The translations under genes were made by a program, and so were the position numbers. DNA of 64,000 bases from Pseudobutyrivibrio ruminis (GTDB lineage Bacteria; Bacillota; Clostridia; Lachnospirales; Lachnospiraceae): the NCBI GenBank assembly GCA_015057315.1, contig SVER01000001.1:1-64000 (forward strand). The letters are read 5' to 3'. The number at the start of each line of letters is the position of its first letter. Position 1 is the first letter of the stretch. Below are positions 36,596-45,153 of the stretch, one piece after another. The notes below the pieces were generated by a model. It worked only from the letters and a program-made list of their open reading frames with translations. It did not search any database and was not told the origin of the DNA.

Positions 36596-36985
36596 ATGGC
36601 AACAACAGTTGTATCACAGGCAACAATGGCTTGTTCCTTTGGAACCATGCCAGCGCCACTTACTGGCACAAATAATCTAAGAGTGTTGGCACAGGGAAAA
36701 CCAATCTGCGTCTTAGGTGATGCAGCACCCATGGTAAACATTAGAAGCTTTGGTATGTGTACATCATTAGCCAATCCTGCAGTTGCAGCAGCTACCGCAG
36801 CAGCTCTTGGAGTACTAACACCACAGCCTTGTATGCCAGCTATAATGGGCTCCTGGATGCCAGCTCAGTCTAAGGTGCTAGTGGGAGGGCAACCAGCTCT
36901 TACACTAGGATGTAGTTGCCAATGTGCCTTCGCCGGAACGATAAACATCGTTAATCCCGGTCAGGTCAAAGTGATCACCGGGTAA
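36596..36985 (+). CDS. DUF4280 PAAR-like spike-tip protein
   Basis: A 129-residue protein of the DUF4280 family, a PAAR-like fold that sharpens the spike. Typical features are the ACSFGTMPAPL start region, the CVLGDAAPMVNIRSFGMC segment, a Cys/Pro middle, and the closing GGQPALTLGCSCQCAFAG block whose cysteines may bind a metal. A GGGGGG-rich ribosome site precedes the ATG. It is the likely tip for the gp5-like protein encoded further down. Confidence 0.85.
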   Translation: MATTVVSQATMACSFGTMPAPLTGTNNLRVLAQGKPICVLGDAAPMVNIRSFGMCTSLANPAVAAATAAALGVLTPQPCMPAIMGSWMPAQSKVLVGGQPALTLGCSCQCAFAGTINIVNPGQVKVITG

Positions 36986-37022
36986 GCCGGAAACTATTTT
37001 TTACGAAAGGAGAATCTGATTT

Positions 37023-38753
37023 ATGGCTGAATATTTTAGCCCTGGCGTATATGTGGAAGAGTATGATAATTCTCCACGAAGCGTTGAAGGTATAGGAACC
37101 AGCACAGCAGGTTTTGTAGGATTAGCAGAAAAAGGTCCTACAAAGGGAGCACCACTTCTTGTTACAAATTTCAAAAATTTCCAGAAGTTATTTGGCGGAT
37201 TCTTAAGTGAGTACACTCATGGAGAGTACAGATATCTTGCCAATTCTGTAGAACAGTTCTTTGTAAATGGTGGAACACGCTGCTATGTAGCACGTGTAGC
37301 TCCAGAAGATGCTGTAAGCGCATCAAAGAAGATGGGAATCCTTACAGTAACAGCAGCTAATGAAGGAAAATGGGGTAACAGAATCCAGGTTTCTTTATCT
37401 ACTGTAATCAAAAGAAAGATGCAGTTGTTAGAGAAAGTAAGTGATACTGTTTTCAAAGCAAAAGCTGTTGATGGCTTCAGAGAAGGTGATATCGTTGAGT
37501 TCAACGGAGAATTTAACCGAATTGCTATGATTTATGATGAGCAGGTTACATTCGAAGGCAAATTCAAGGGTGACCCTGTTGATGTGGATGTTATTCCTAA
37601 GAAGGTAGTTAAGCTTGTAACATTTGATATTCAGGTTCGTTTTAATGACGAAATTGAAAACTATTTCGATGTTACAATCAATCCTTCTTCACCAGCCTTT
37701 ATCGAGTCAAAGCTTGCCAACTCTAACATTGTTAAGGTTGAAGTTCAGACCACAAAGGCTACAGGAAAGGATATCGTAAATCCAGTTGAAGCAATCCTTG
37801 GTAAGGGAGTGACAGAGGGAACCTTCACACTTGAAGGTGGTTCTGATGGCTCTATTGCTAAGGTTAACGGCGGTACATTCATCGGTAAGGATGATGGTCC
37901 ATCTGGACGTACAGGTATCCAGGCATTCCTTGAGAACACTAATGTTAATATTATGGCCGTTCCTGGAGTTACTATTCCAGAAGTTGTTGTAGCATTAGTT
38001 GCTCACTGTGAAAACACAAAGAGCCGTTTTGCAGTAATTGATATGCCAAAGGATCAGTACAAGACTGATGACCTTATCAATTATCGTGGAATGATTGATT
38101 CAACCTATGCTGCTATGTATCATCCATGGATTCAGGTATTTGATAGAAGCTCTAACAAGCCTGATTACATTCCTCCTTCAGGAGCTGTTATGGGTGTTTA
38201 CTCTAGAACAGATATTGCAAGAGGTGTTCATAAGGCACCTGCAAATGAGGTTGTTTTCTGTACAGGGTTAAAGGTTAATTACACAAAGGGTGAGCAGGAT
38301 ATCCTAAACCCAGAAGGAATTAACTTAATCAGAGCTATCCCAGGAGAAGGTATTAGAGTTTGGGGTGCACGTACAGCCAGCTCAAATTCATCATTTAAGT
38401 ATGTCAATATCAGAAGACTTTTCATCTATGTTATGGAAAGCATCAAGGCATCTACAAACTGGGTAGTATTTGAGCCTAACGACACCACATTGTGGTCAAG
38501 AGTTGCTCTTACAATCACATCTTTCTTAGATGGAATGTGGAGAACAGGCATGCTGGCAGGAAGCTCACCTAGTGAGGCGTTCTTTGTTGAAATAGGTTCT
38601 TCAACAATGAGTGCTGATGATATTAGAAACGGTAGATTGATTTGCAATATTGGTATTGCACCAAGCAGACCTGCCGAGTTCGTAATCTTCAGACTCACAC
38701 AGCGCACATCAGAAACTGGTGGCGAAGGTGGCGGAGCTGCTGAAGAAGGTTAA
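37023..38753 (+). CDS. Contractile tail sheath protein
   Basis: Sheath subunit of 576 residues that contracts to drive the inner tube. It begins with the family-typical EYFSPGVYVEEYDNSPRSVEGIGTSTAGFVGLAEKGP and contains FKNFQKLFGGF, VPGVTIPEVV and GMIDSTYAAMYHPW. The C-terminal sheath domain contains GIRVWGARTAS, INIRRLF-like VNIRRLFIYV and NGRLICNIGIAP. A Gly/Glu-rich tail ends the protein. Codon choice is more regular than in neighbouring genes, as expected for high expression. There is only one sheath gene, whereas Afp and Pvc have three. Confidence 0.96.
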   Translation: MAEYFSPGVYVEEYDNSPRSVEGIGTSTAGFVGLAEKGPTKGAPLLVTNFKNFQKLFGGFLSEYTHGEYRYLANSVEQFFVNGGTRCYVARVAPEDAVSASKKMGILTVTAANEGKWGNRIQVSLSTVIKRKMQLLEKVSDTVFKAKAVDGFREGDIVEFNGEFNRIAMIYDEQVTFEGKFKGDPVDVDVIPKKVVKLVTFDIQVRFNDEIENYFDVTINPSSPAFIESKLANSNIVKVEVQTTKATGKDIVNPVEAILGKGVTEGTFTLEGGSDGSIAKVNGGTFIGKDDGPSGRTGIQAFLENTNVNIMAVPGVTIPEVVVALVAHCENTKSRFAVIDMPKDQYKTDDLINYRGMIDSTYAAMYHPWIQVFDRSSNKPDYIPPSGAVMGVYSRTDIARGVHKAPANEVVFCTGLKVNYTKGEQDILNPEGINLIRAIPGEGIRVWGARTASSNSSFKYVNIRRLFIYVMESIKASTNWVVFEPNDTTLWSRVALTITSFLDGMWRTGMLAGSSPSEAFFVEIGSSTMSADDIRNGRLICNIGIAPSRPAEFVIFRLTQRTSETGGEGGGAAEEG

Positions 38754-38787
38754 TCTAGAAAATGTAGTTTGAAAGGAGATACACTAA

Positions 38788-39288
38788 ATGGCTGCTAGTC
38801 CTTATGAAAATAATAAAGGCTTATCATATCCATTAACCAAGATGAATTTTAGAGTCGTGGTTGCCAACGTCGAAGGTTCTGCTGCATTTTCTCAGGTAAC
38901 AGGTATCGACGCTACAGTGGATGTGATTGAGTTTAGACAAGGAAATGCTAACTCATTAGCACCTGTAAAGATTCCAGGCTTAGTAAAGCATGGAAATATT
39001 ACACTTCGTTTTGGATACACACTTGATTCTGCATTCAAGACATGGATTCAAGAGTGTGTATCAGAGGTTCGTGGTCAGATTCCAAGAAACGATGTTCAGA
39101 TAGAGCTTATCGACATCAATGGTGGTGCGCCACAGACTCTTGCAACAGCAATTTCGGGTACCAGAGTTTGGTTACTTACAAATGCGTGGGTTACTAAATA
39201 TACAGGTCCAGAGCTTGATGCAAAGACATCTGATGTTGCCATCGAATCTGTAGAGCTTGCTTACGAAGAATTAATTATTCCAAACTAA
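38788..39288 (+). CDS. Inner tube protein (gp19/Afp1-like)
   Basis: A 166-residue tube subunit forming the stacked hexameric rings inside the sheath. The pattern is typical of T4-gp19-like and eCIS tubes: NFRVVVANVEGSAAFSQVTGID, a VIEFRQGN loop, KIPGLVKHGNITLRFG, and a C-terminal VAIESVELAYEEL strand. AAAGGAG lies at good spacing before the ATG. It directly follows the sheath and is followed by a hairpin region that may limit read-through. Confidence 0.94.
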   Translation: MAASPYENNKGLSYPLTKMNFRVVVANVEGSAAFSQVTGIDATVDVIEFRQGNANSLAPVKIPGLVKHGNITLRFGYTLDSAFKTWIQECVSEVRGQIPRNDVQIELIDINGGAPQTLATAISGTRVWLLTNAWVTKYTGPELDAKTSDVAIESVELAYEELIIPN

Positions 39289-39302
39289 ATACGTGAAACA
39301 TC

Positions 39303-39376
39303 ACTACCGGATACAAAATACTGTATCCGGTAGTCTGATATAAATTTTTAGAAAGAATTTTTATTAGACTACCGGA
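39303..39376 (+). promoter_or_regulatory. Three-arm hairpin region after the tube gene
   Basis: ACTACCGGATACA (39303-39315) pairs perfectly with TGTATCCGGTAGT (39322-39334), a 13-bp stem with a 6-nt loop. A third arm, AGACTACCGGA (39366-39376), can alternatively pair with TCCGGTAGTCT (39326-39336). The stem is followed by AT-rich sequence rather than a clean T tract. It could be a processing or partial termination element that keeps sheath and tube mRNA in excess, or an attenuator with two exclusive folds. Confidence 0.6.
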
Positions 39377-39411
39377 ATAAATACAAAATTTAACAGGAGG
39401 GAATAAGCCAT

Positions 39412-39774
39412 ATGGAAACAGTATTTGAATTTACATTACCAAAGGGATATTTGGATTCTACAGGAGAAATTCATAAGGAGGGTAAGATGCGTCTTGCAAC
39501 AGCAGGGGATGAAATGAGAGCCCAAAGAGACCCGAGAGTGCTTTCAAATCCATCTTATCTCACCATCGTGCTTCTATCAGAGGTTATTACTGAGATTGAA
39601 GGGGTTGCCACTATTGCACCAAGCATTATCGAAAAGCTTTTCACAGCAGATTTGGCATTCCTTCAGGACATGTATCAAAGGATAAATGATATCGAGCCTC
39701 CAACAATGCATTTTGTATGCCCTGATTGTGGAAAGGAGCACGATATTCCAATAAATTTTACGCGAGAGGGATAA
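39412..39774 (+). CDS. Tail-assembly-chaperone-like protein (gpG analogue)
   Basis: A 120-residue acidic protein with AGGAGGG before its ATG. It begins ETVFEFTLPKGYLDSTG and ends with a small Cys pair (VCPDCGKEH). Its size, position just after the tube and overlap with the next frame match tail assembly chaperones of phages (lambda gpG, P2 gpE). Translation in frame ends at 39774, but a frameshift cassette near the 3' end predicts that some ribosomes make a 192-residue fusion with the following frame. Confidence 0.72.
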   Translation: METVFEFTLPKGYLDSTGEIHKEGKMRLATAGDEMRAQRDPRVLSNPSYLTIVLLSEVITEIEGVATIAPSIIEKLFTADLAFLQDMYQRINDIEPPTMHFVCPDCGKEHDIPINFTREG

Positions 39775-39989
39775 AGCTTTATCCGATTGATGAGCTTTAT
39801 AGGGAGATGGCTTTTATTTCATATTACTTCCACTGGAGCGAGGAGGAAGTCCTATCTATGGATCACAACATGAGACGTAGGTGGTGTTCAGAAATAAGTC
39901 AGATAAATGCTTCCCTGAATCCCTCTGAAGGAAAGAGTAGGGAGAAAAGTATCTTAGATATGACTCCTACAAATATGGTAAGAATGTAG
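39726..39989 (+). CDS. DUF6760-like small protein, C-terminal part of a frameshift fusion
   Basis: This frame overlaps the end of the previous gene in the -1 frame. It carries IDELYREMAFISYYFHWSEEEVLSMDHNMRRRWCSEISQIN, resembling the short DUF6760-type proteins common in eCIS loci. No good start codon with ribosome site exists for independent translation, since the only SD-like AAAGGAG (39732-39738) is not followed by an in-frame start. The part from 39759 onward would be expressed as residues 117-192 of a -1 frameshift product, like gpGT in lambda. Low-level independent initiation cannot be excluded. Confidence 0.72.
   Translation: MWKGARYSNKFYARGIKLYPIDELYREMAFISYYFHWSEEEVLSMDHNMRRRWCSEISQINASLNPSEGKSREKSILDMTPTNMVRM
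39732..39784 (+). promoter_or_regulatory. Programmed -1 ribosomal frameshift cassette
   Basis: Three classic elements line up. An internal SD-like AAAGGAG (39732-39738) is 14 nt before the slip site. The slippery heptamer A_AAT_TTT (39753-39759) is in the correct phase of the upstream frame (X_XXY_YYZ). A perfect 16-bp palindrome GGATAAAGCTTTATCC (39769-39784) begins 9 nt downstream and can form a stimulatory hairpin. The zero-frame stop lies inside the palindrome. Confidence 0.78.
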
Positions 39990-40004
39990 CAACGGGGGTG
40001 GGTT

Positions 40005-41966
40005 ATGGCAGATCAAGTACCTGATAGCAATGGTGTGTTACCTAAGAAAGATAATTCCCATGGATATATTAGTAATTTTAATTTTGTTCTTAGGGTGGAT
40101 GGTGCATTTGATGTACCTCTTAAATCAGTGCGGCCTTTTACCAGAGAAAATGAGTACGACTATATTCAAGAAGGCGGCTTAAATGATTATGTGCATATTA
40201 GAAGAAGGCCCGTATCTAAACCTTTCCAATTAGTATGTGAAAGATATATTCCGGCATCAGTTAATGACCCACTTTCAAATGGTACTGAATTCACATTGCC
40301 ACTATTGTTGTTTGTAGGAAAAAATCAGGGCGGAGACTATGATCTGGGAAGATATTATGTTTTTACTGGAGCTGTAGTTATGAGTAAGGAGTATGGAGGA
40401 CTTGACGCTGAGCATTCAGGACTTCTTACAGAAACAGTTACCATAGGCTATAACAGAATGTTTTGTATAACAATGGAAAGTGATGATTCTAGTAAGCCTG
40501 CATGGATATTCGAACAGAATAAAGTTAAACAGGATTACTCTGGAAAAGTTGGTAGGGAAATTAAAGAAAATGAGGTTCGTAAAAAAGAAATAATAGAAAA
40601 AAGCAGTCTTTGGGAATTTGGAAAAGATAAAAAAGAAGTAGAAGGAAATAATAAGAGACATCTAAATAAAACTGAATCACAAGGCGAAGAGGCTAAAGAG
40701 ACAAAAAAAGCCAATTTGTGGGAATTTAAGGAGGATGGTAGCCGAGAGGGCACAGGAACTAGATCTGCTGTAGAGTATTTAGACGGACAAGGTGAAACCC
40801 GTAAGAAAGATATGAAAGCAAACCTGTGGGAATTTTTAGAGGATGGTAGTAGAGAAGGCTCTGGTCCAAGATCTGCTGTAGAATATTTGGATGGACAAGG
40901 TGAAACCCGTAAGAAAGATATGAAAGCAAACCTGTGGGAATTTTTAGAGGATGGTAGTAGAGAAGGCTCTGGTACAAGATCTGCTGTTGAATATTTGGAT
41001 GGATACGGTGAAACCCGTAAGAAGGATGTGGAATCAAGTCTGTGGGAGTTTGGAAAAGATAAGAAGGAAGTAGAGGGAAATAAGAATAGACATGTAAACA
41101 AAGCAGATATAAAGAAGGCGGTTAAGGAAGATAAAAAAGAAGCTACCCTCTGGGAATTTGGCAAAGACAAGAAGGAAGTAGAAGGCAACAATAAGAGACA
41201 TGTAAATAAGGTAGATATTAAAAAGGTAGTAAAAGATGATAAAAAAGAGGCTACCCTTTGGGAATATGGTAAAGATAAGAAGGATGTAGAAGGAAATAAA
41301 AAGAGACATGTAAACAAAGTAGATATTAAAAAGTCGGTGTCTGGTGATACCCAAAAAGCCAACCTGTGGGAATTTGATAAAGCAGATTATAAGGGCAAAG
41401 GTAAAACCAGTAGGGTGACAAAGGATATTAAGGACAATTCTAAGACAAAGAGTGACCTTGAACAAAAAGCCAAGAAGGGCGTTAAGAAAACAGTAGAAGA
41501 TTATGGCATCAAGAAAAGTGAAGAGAAGGCAAGAAAATGGGAATTTGGTGACAAAGGACAAAGCAGCAGAAACACAGATGCTACAAAGGACCCTTCAAAG
41601 AGCAATATGGTATCAAAGGCAAAGTCACCAGCTGAGTTTGGCAAAGTGCCAAATCCTGTGAAAGCACAATTTTCTAGTAAGGCAGTGCAGGGGGTAAAGG
41701 AAATTAATCCAAACAAACCAGCAGGGACACAAAACACAAGAGAACCTGCTAAGTTTGGCACAGTACCTAACCCTGTAAAAGCGCAGTTTTCAGGTAGGGC
41801 AGCTCACAGGGTTAAAGCAACCAATCCATATAAACCAACAGGCAAAATGAATGTAAGAAAGCCGTCAAAGTTTGGCGCAGTACCTAATCCTGAAAAGGAT
41901 AAAATGGCTAAAAAAGCAGCACACCATGTAAAAAGAACAGTGGCAGATTTCTTAATGAAGAAGTAA
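40005..41966 (+). CDS. Tube-like protein with LWEF and PNP repeat tail
   Basis: A 653-residue protein. Residues about 15-165 resemble a gp19/Afp5-type tube domain (FNFVLRVDGAFDVPLKSVRPF, GLNDYVHIRRRPVSKPFQLVCERY, LTETVTIGYNRM). The remainder is a lysine-rich, probably disordered tail built of two repeat families: about nine units with a [LK]WE[FY] core at a period near 36 residues (about 195-520), then three FGxVPNP units with a 39-residue period (about 545-650). The head suits an initiator tube ring at the baseplate. The tail has no recognised function and could thread the tube, recruit cargo or act as a ruler. Confidence 0.75.
   Translation: MADQVPDSNGVLPKKDNSHGYISNFNFVLRVDGAFDVPLKSVRPFTRENEYDYIQEGGLNDYVHIRRRPVSKPFQLVCERYIPASVNDPLSNGTEFTLPLLLFVGKNQGGDYDLGRYYVFTGAVVMSKEYGGLDAEHSGLLTETVTIGYNRMFCITMESDDSSKPAWIFEQNKVKQDYSGKVGREIKENEVRKKEIIEKSSLWEFGKDKKEVEGNNKRHLNKTESQGEEAKETKKANLWEFKEDGSREGTGTRSAVEYLDGQGETRKKDMKANLWEFLEDGSREGSGPRSAVEYLDGQGETRKKDMKANLWEFLEDGSREGSGTRSAVEYLDGYGETRKKDVESSLWEFGKDKKEVEGNKNRHVNKADIKKAVKEDKKEATLWEFGKDKKEVEGNNKRHVNKVDIKKVVKDDKKEATLWEYGKDKKDVEGNKKRHVNKVDIKKSVSGDTQKANLWEFDKADYKGKGKTSRVTKDIKDNSKTKSDLEQKAKKGVKKTVEDYGIKKSEEKARKWEFGDKGQSSRNTDATKDPSKSNMVSKAKSPAEFGKVPNPVKAQFSSKAVQGVKEINPNKPAGTQNTREPAKFGTVPNPVKAQFSGRAAHRVKATNPYKPTGKMNVRKPSKFGAVPNPEKDKMAKKAAHHVKRTVADFLMKK
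40590..41560 (+). repeat. In-frame tandem repeats coding LWEF units
   Basis: DNA-level tandem repeats with a 108-bp period; two adjacent units (from 40785 and 40893) are nearly identical over the whole period, and the remaining units are diverged. Recent unit duplication is implied. Confidence 0.85.
41635..41960 (+). repeat. In-frame repeats coding FGxVPNP units
   Basis: Three units of about 117 bp encode FGKVPNPVKA, FGTVPNPVKA and FGAVPNPEKD, each followed by a conserved Ala-rich stretch ending in VK. They form the C-terminal end of the tube-like repeat protein. Confidence 0.8.
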
Positions 41967-41970
41967 AAAT

Positions 41971-44220
41971 ATGTTAAAACTCACAACACCTATAAAAACA
42001 GTTTTGGATCCAGAGTTTTTGGCATCTACAGACTCATTTACGGAAAGAATAATAGGCAATTATATGCAAATAGGAACTGAACTGACAGAGGTTGATTTAT
42101 TGCATGTAATGACAGAACCACCTGAGATTTTTGTTATGGATGGTGGAATGACTAGCCTGTTTAATTCTACTAATGTAGAGAATACTCAGATTCAAAAAAC
42201 TAAGATAATTAACAACTTAATAAACAGAATCTTAGTTTCAGCTGACGGGCATTTGTCTTATCAGGATAATGTTTATATTACAAACATTCTTCATAAGCTT
42301 GGTATAAAGGACGAAAAGACCTTTATGAAGGAGGTGCAACGTCTTACTACTGAAACAAAGGAGCAGCATGAGACTGTAAAGCTTTACTGGGAGCATCTGG
42401 ATGAATTAAAAGAACTTGTAAATGAGTTTAAGGAAGAAAATGAGACCACTATTAATAACCAGATTAGTGAGCTTACAAAGCCTGTTTTATACCTACATGA
42501 AGAGGTAAACAGCAGATTGCAGACAGCAGCAATCTACCACATTATGAAAAGCTTTTTTGATTATTCTGAAAGCAAACGAAGCATTACAAATGAAAGCTTT
42601 AGAATAACAGAGCAGGGACGTCTGTCTAGGGAGATGCTTCTTGAAAGACTTAGAGAAGAAGTAAGAAGTGAGCCTGCATATCTTACCTATCGCCACGAAA
42701 ACTATTACGAAGGTGATGAGATTACAGATAATCAGGTTACTATCGATGAAGTAAGCTCTAGGGTAACATCAGCTGTACTGCTAAATGTGATTGATAACAT
42801 TTATGAAAATGTATACGACAGGATAGACCATACAGTTAACAACTGGTTATCAACTGAAGCTACATATTTTGGCGCAGCTGAAAACACATTATATCGCATA
42901 GAGCAAAACACAGGATATTTACAGTATTTGTATGAGCAATCAGTTAATACCTATATGAATCAAAGCGAATACAAAGAAGAGATAGATATATTAAATAAGC
43001 TTATAGATATAAGTAACAGCATAGATGTTAGATTGCAGCAGTCCTTAGGTGGAAATACTTACGATAATGACAGCTATTATGAGAATCAATCAGGGGATGT
43101 AATAGAAAATATCTATAAGACTGATATTGAAAAGGCAGATATTACATTTAATGATAATTCTGAGATAACAGAGGAAAATACCACAGAAATAATTAATAAA
43201 GATAAGTTTACAGAAGATGTTCGTAAGATATATCAGCAAAGCATTGTTAGAAATCAACAATATATGCGAAATCTAAAGAACATCATTGAAAGTGATAAGC
43301 AAGCAACTTCTGAAAAAAATGTTATAGAAAGAATCCAAAGGGAAAGCAGGCTGTCTCTTACAAATCCTGAAGAATTTAAAAGAGGATACTATGAGGCCCA
43401 AAGGCAGGCAAAGGAACATATTGAAAGGATACATGAAAAGACCGAGCAGCTGTTATCTCCTGTCCAGCAGTATGCACATAATCTGATTTTCCATTATTTG
43501 ATGGCACCAGAGCGATTCTATAACACAGATATTATTAGTGCTGATAACATGGGACTTTTGCTAAGAGATATTAATGAGGTAGAACAGGCAAGCAAAGGCC
43601 AAAATGATGGTAGGGTAAAGGAAGCTTTAAAAGAGAAAGAAGGGGCAACTCCTACCACCAAAAGGATGGAAAACACAGAAATCATTAATGAAGATAGAAG
43701 ATTATTTAATTCTGCAAACATCATATTTGATACTACAGAGCATATAGAACGAGAGTTTAAGGACATCCATGAAAGATATTTAAATGCAGATGCTGAAGCT
43801 GTGGTTTTAAACAATGAGAAAAATGTGTTTGCAAATATTACAGACAGGGTAATCGAACGTTGGAGTGAGCGTCGCGAAAGACCTTATGGTCCAGAGGTAA
43901 GCTACGAGGATATTAAGTCATCCATGGTTCATAGGAGCAAAGAAAACATATTAAACGAAGAAGTTATTGAAAACATTAAAGAACAGATTAGTAACTTAGA
44001 ACAGACAAATAAAACTACAATTGAAACATTAGTTAATCAGGAAAAAGAAAACAGGACAAACGTAGTTAGTGTTACTAATGATGTTGTAGAAGAGAACAAA
44101 GAAGCTATAACGAGAATAGTTAATACCAGTGTGAGAAGACAATTGGATGAAATATCAGATAAGGTCTACAACAAAATAGAACGTCAGCTGAAAAATGAAA
44201 GGCAACGTAGGGGTATGTAG
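41971..44220 (+). CDS. Large helical protein of unknown function in the CIS operon
   Basis: A 749-residue, highly charged, almost wholly alpha-helical protein with coiled coils at about 110-175 and 690-745 and many Asn/Glu/Ile-rich segments. No membrane segment, signal peptide or enzyme motif is visible. It lies between the repeat-tailed tube-like gene and the Afp7-like genes. No other obvious tape-measure protein (Afp14 type) is present, so length determination is one possible role; cargo or chaperone are others. The ribosome site is weak (GAAGAAG), and it starts 4 bp after the previous stop. Confidence 0.7.
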   Translation: MLKLTTPIKTVLDPEFLASTDSFTERIIGNYMQIGTELTEVDLLHVMTEPPEIFVMDGGMTSLFNSTNVENTQIQKTKIINNLINRILVSADGHLSYQDNVYITNILHKLGIKDEKTFMKEVQRLTTETKEQHETVKLYWEHLDELKELVNEFKEENETTINNQISELTKPVLYLHEEVNSRLQTAAIYHIMKSFFDYSESKRSITNESFRITEQGRLSREMLLERLREEVRSEPAYLTYRHENYYEGDEITDNQVTIDEVSSRVTSAVLLNVIDNIYENVYDRIDHTVNNWLSTEATYFGAAENTLYRIEQNTGYLQYLYEQSVNTYMNQSEYKEEIDILNKLIDISNSIDVRLQQSLGGNTYDNDSYYENQSGDVIENIYKTDIEKADITFNDNSEITEENTTEIINKDKFTEDVRKIYQQSIVRNQQYMRNLKNIIESDKQATSEKNVIERIQRESRLSLTNPEEFKRGYYEAQRQAKEHIERIHEKTEQLLSPVQQYAHNLIFHYLMAPERFYNTDIISADNMGLLLRDINEVEQASKGQNDGRVKEALKEKEGATPTTKRMENTEIINEDRRLFNSANIIFDTTEHIEREFKDIHERYLNADAEAVVLNNEKNVFANITDRVIERWSERRERPYGPEVSYEDIKSSMVHRSKENILNEEVIENIKEQISNLEQTNKTTIETLVNQEKENRTNVVSVTNDVVEENKEAITRIVNTSVRRQLDEISDKVYNKIERQLKNERQRRGM

Positions 44221-44238
44221 TAAAAACGGGGTATATGT

Positions 44239-45138
44239 ATGGGTAATGAAAGAAGTAGTGCAGGTAGTAGTGCCGGGTTTGTTGCTGGCGCTATAGCTGC
44301 TGCAGCTGCCAGTAAAGGGGCAGCTGTAGGGCTTGAAAAAATGTCATCTAAAGCCATCCTATATGTGAAAATGTTAGGGTGGGACATAGATCCAAAAGGT
44401 AAGGGTAAGGCTGTAGATGGCGCAAGCTCCAAAGCCAATGAAGATATAGAAGCACTTAGAGCATTGACAAAGGAAAGAGATAAGTCTTCTTCGAAATTAG
44501 CAAAGATGGCTGGCGGAGTTATTAAACAATCAAATATTGTGGCTGATGCAACAAAGGCAAAAATGACTTCAGCCCAAATCAATGCAGCAATGCTTGCTAA
44601 AGGGTTCATTCCAGTGCAGGTACAGTACAATCCTTCTTCGATCACAATGAACTCTGTAGGTGGTAAGATAAAGAACTTTCAGACAATGGGTAACGAAAAT
44701 CTAAATTCCATGACAAGTACCGATAAGCAAACCTCCACCTATCTTTCTGTTGACTTAATATATGAAGACATAAATGTTGCAGATGCTTTTGGAACCTCAA
44801 GTATGAACATGAATGTATCAGATGCTAAGGATACAGTGCTTTCAACAATAAAAAATGTTGCAAATGGTGGATATTCAATAAAAAAGCCTGTGGAAGGCTT
44901 GTTATCCCTTATGATGGAAAAAGAAACAAGGCAGGTTATATTTGTTTGGAATAACATGTTTTTTCATGGGGTTATGACCTCTGTATCAGTTGATTTTACA
45001 ATGTTTAATAAAAGAGGAATGCCAATTAAGGCCAAAGTGTCAATACAAATTCAACAGTCTAATACAAATCAGTCCTTCTCATCTGATAAACAGTACTGGG
45101 ATTCCGCATTTGATGTTGCATTTGGGTTAAATAAATAA
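44239..45138 (+). CDS. Afp7/Pvc7-like CIS tube-initiation protein, copy 1
   Basis: A 299-residue protein with a CIS_tube-type domain. An Ala/Ser/Gly-rich N-terminus (about 1-35) and helical linker lead to FIPVQVQYNPSSITMNSVGGKIKN, the family hallmark. The domain follows (about 125-295) with the closing FVWNNMFFHGVMTSVSVDFTMFNKRGMPIKAKVSI. In Afp and Pvc such proteins join the first tube ring to the hub. There is no LysM domain, which is present in many homologues. Confidence 0.82.
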   Translation: MGNERSSAGSSAGFVAGAIAAAAASKGAAVGLEKMSSKAILYVKMLGWDIDPKGKGKAVDGASSKANEDIEALRALTKERDKSSSKLAKMAGGVIKQSNIVADATKAKMTSAQINAAMLAKGFIPVQVQYNPSSITMNSVGGKIKNFQTMGNENLNSMTSTDKQTSTYLSVDLIYEDINVADAFGTSSMNMNVSDAKDTVLSTIKNVANGGYSIKKPVEGLLSLMMEKETRQVIFVWNNMFFHGVMTSVSVDFTMFNKRGMPIKAKVSIQIQQSNTNQSFSSDKQYWDSAFDVAFGLNK

Positions 45139-45153
45139 TAAAAGGTGAACTGT

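Noticed and set aside
40535-41362. Long open frame on the minus strand opposite the LWEF repeats
   Set aside because: It is a by-product of the lysine-rich repeat coding on the plus strand; its Ser/Leu/Phe composition mirrors the repeats and it has no ribosome site.
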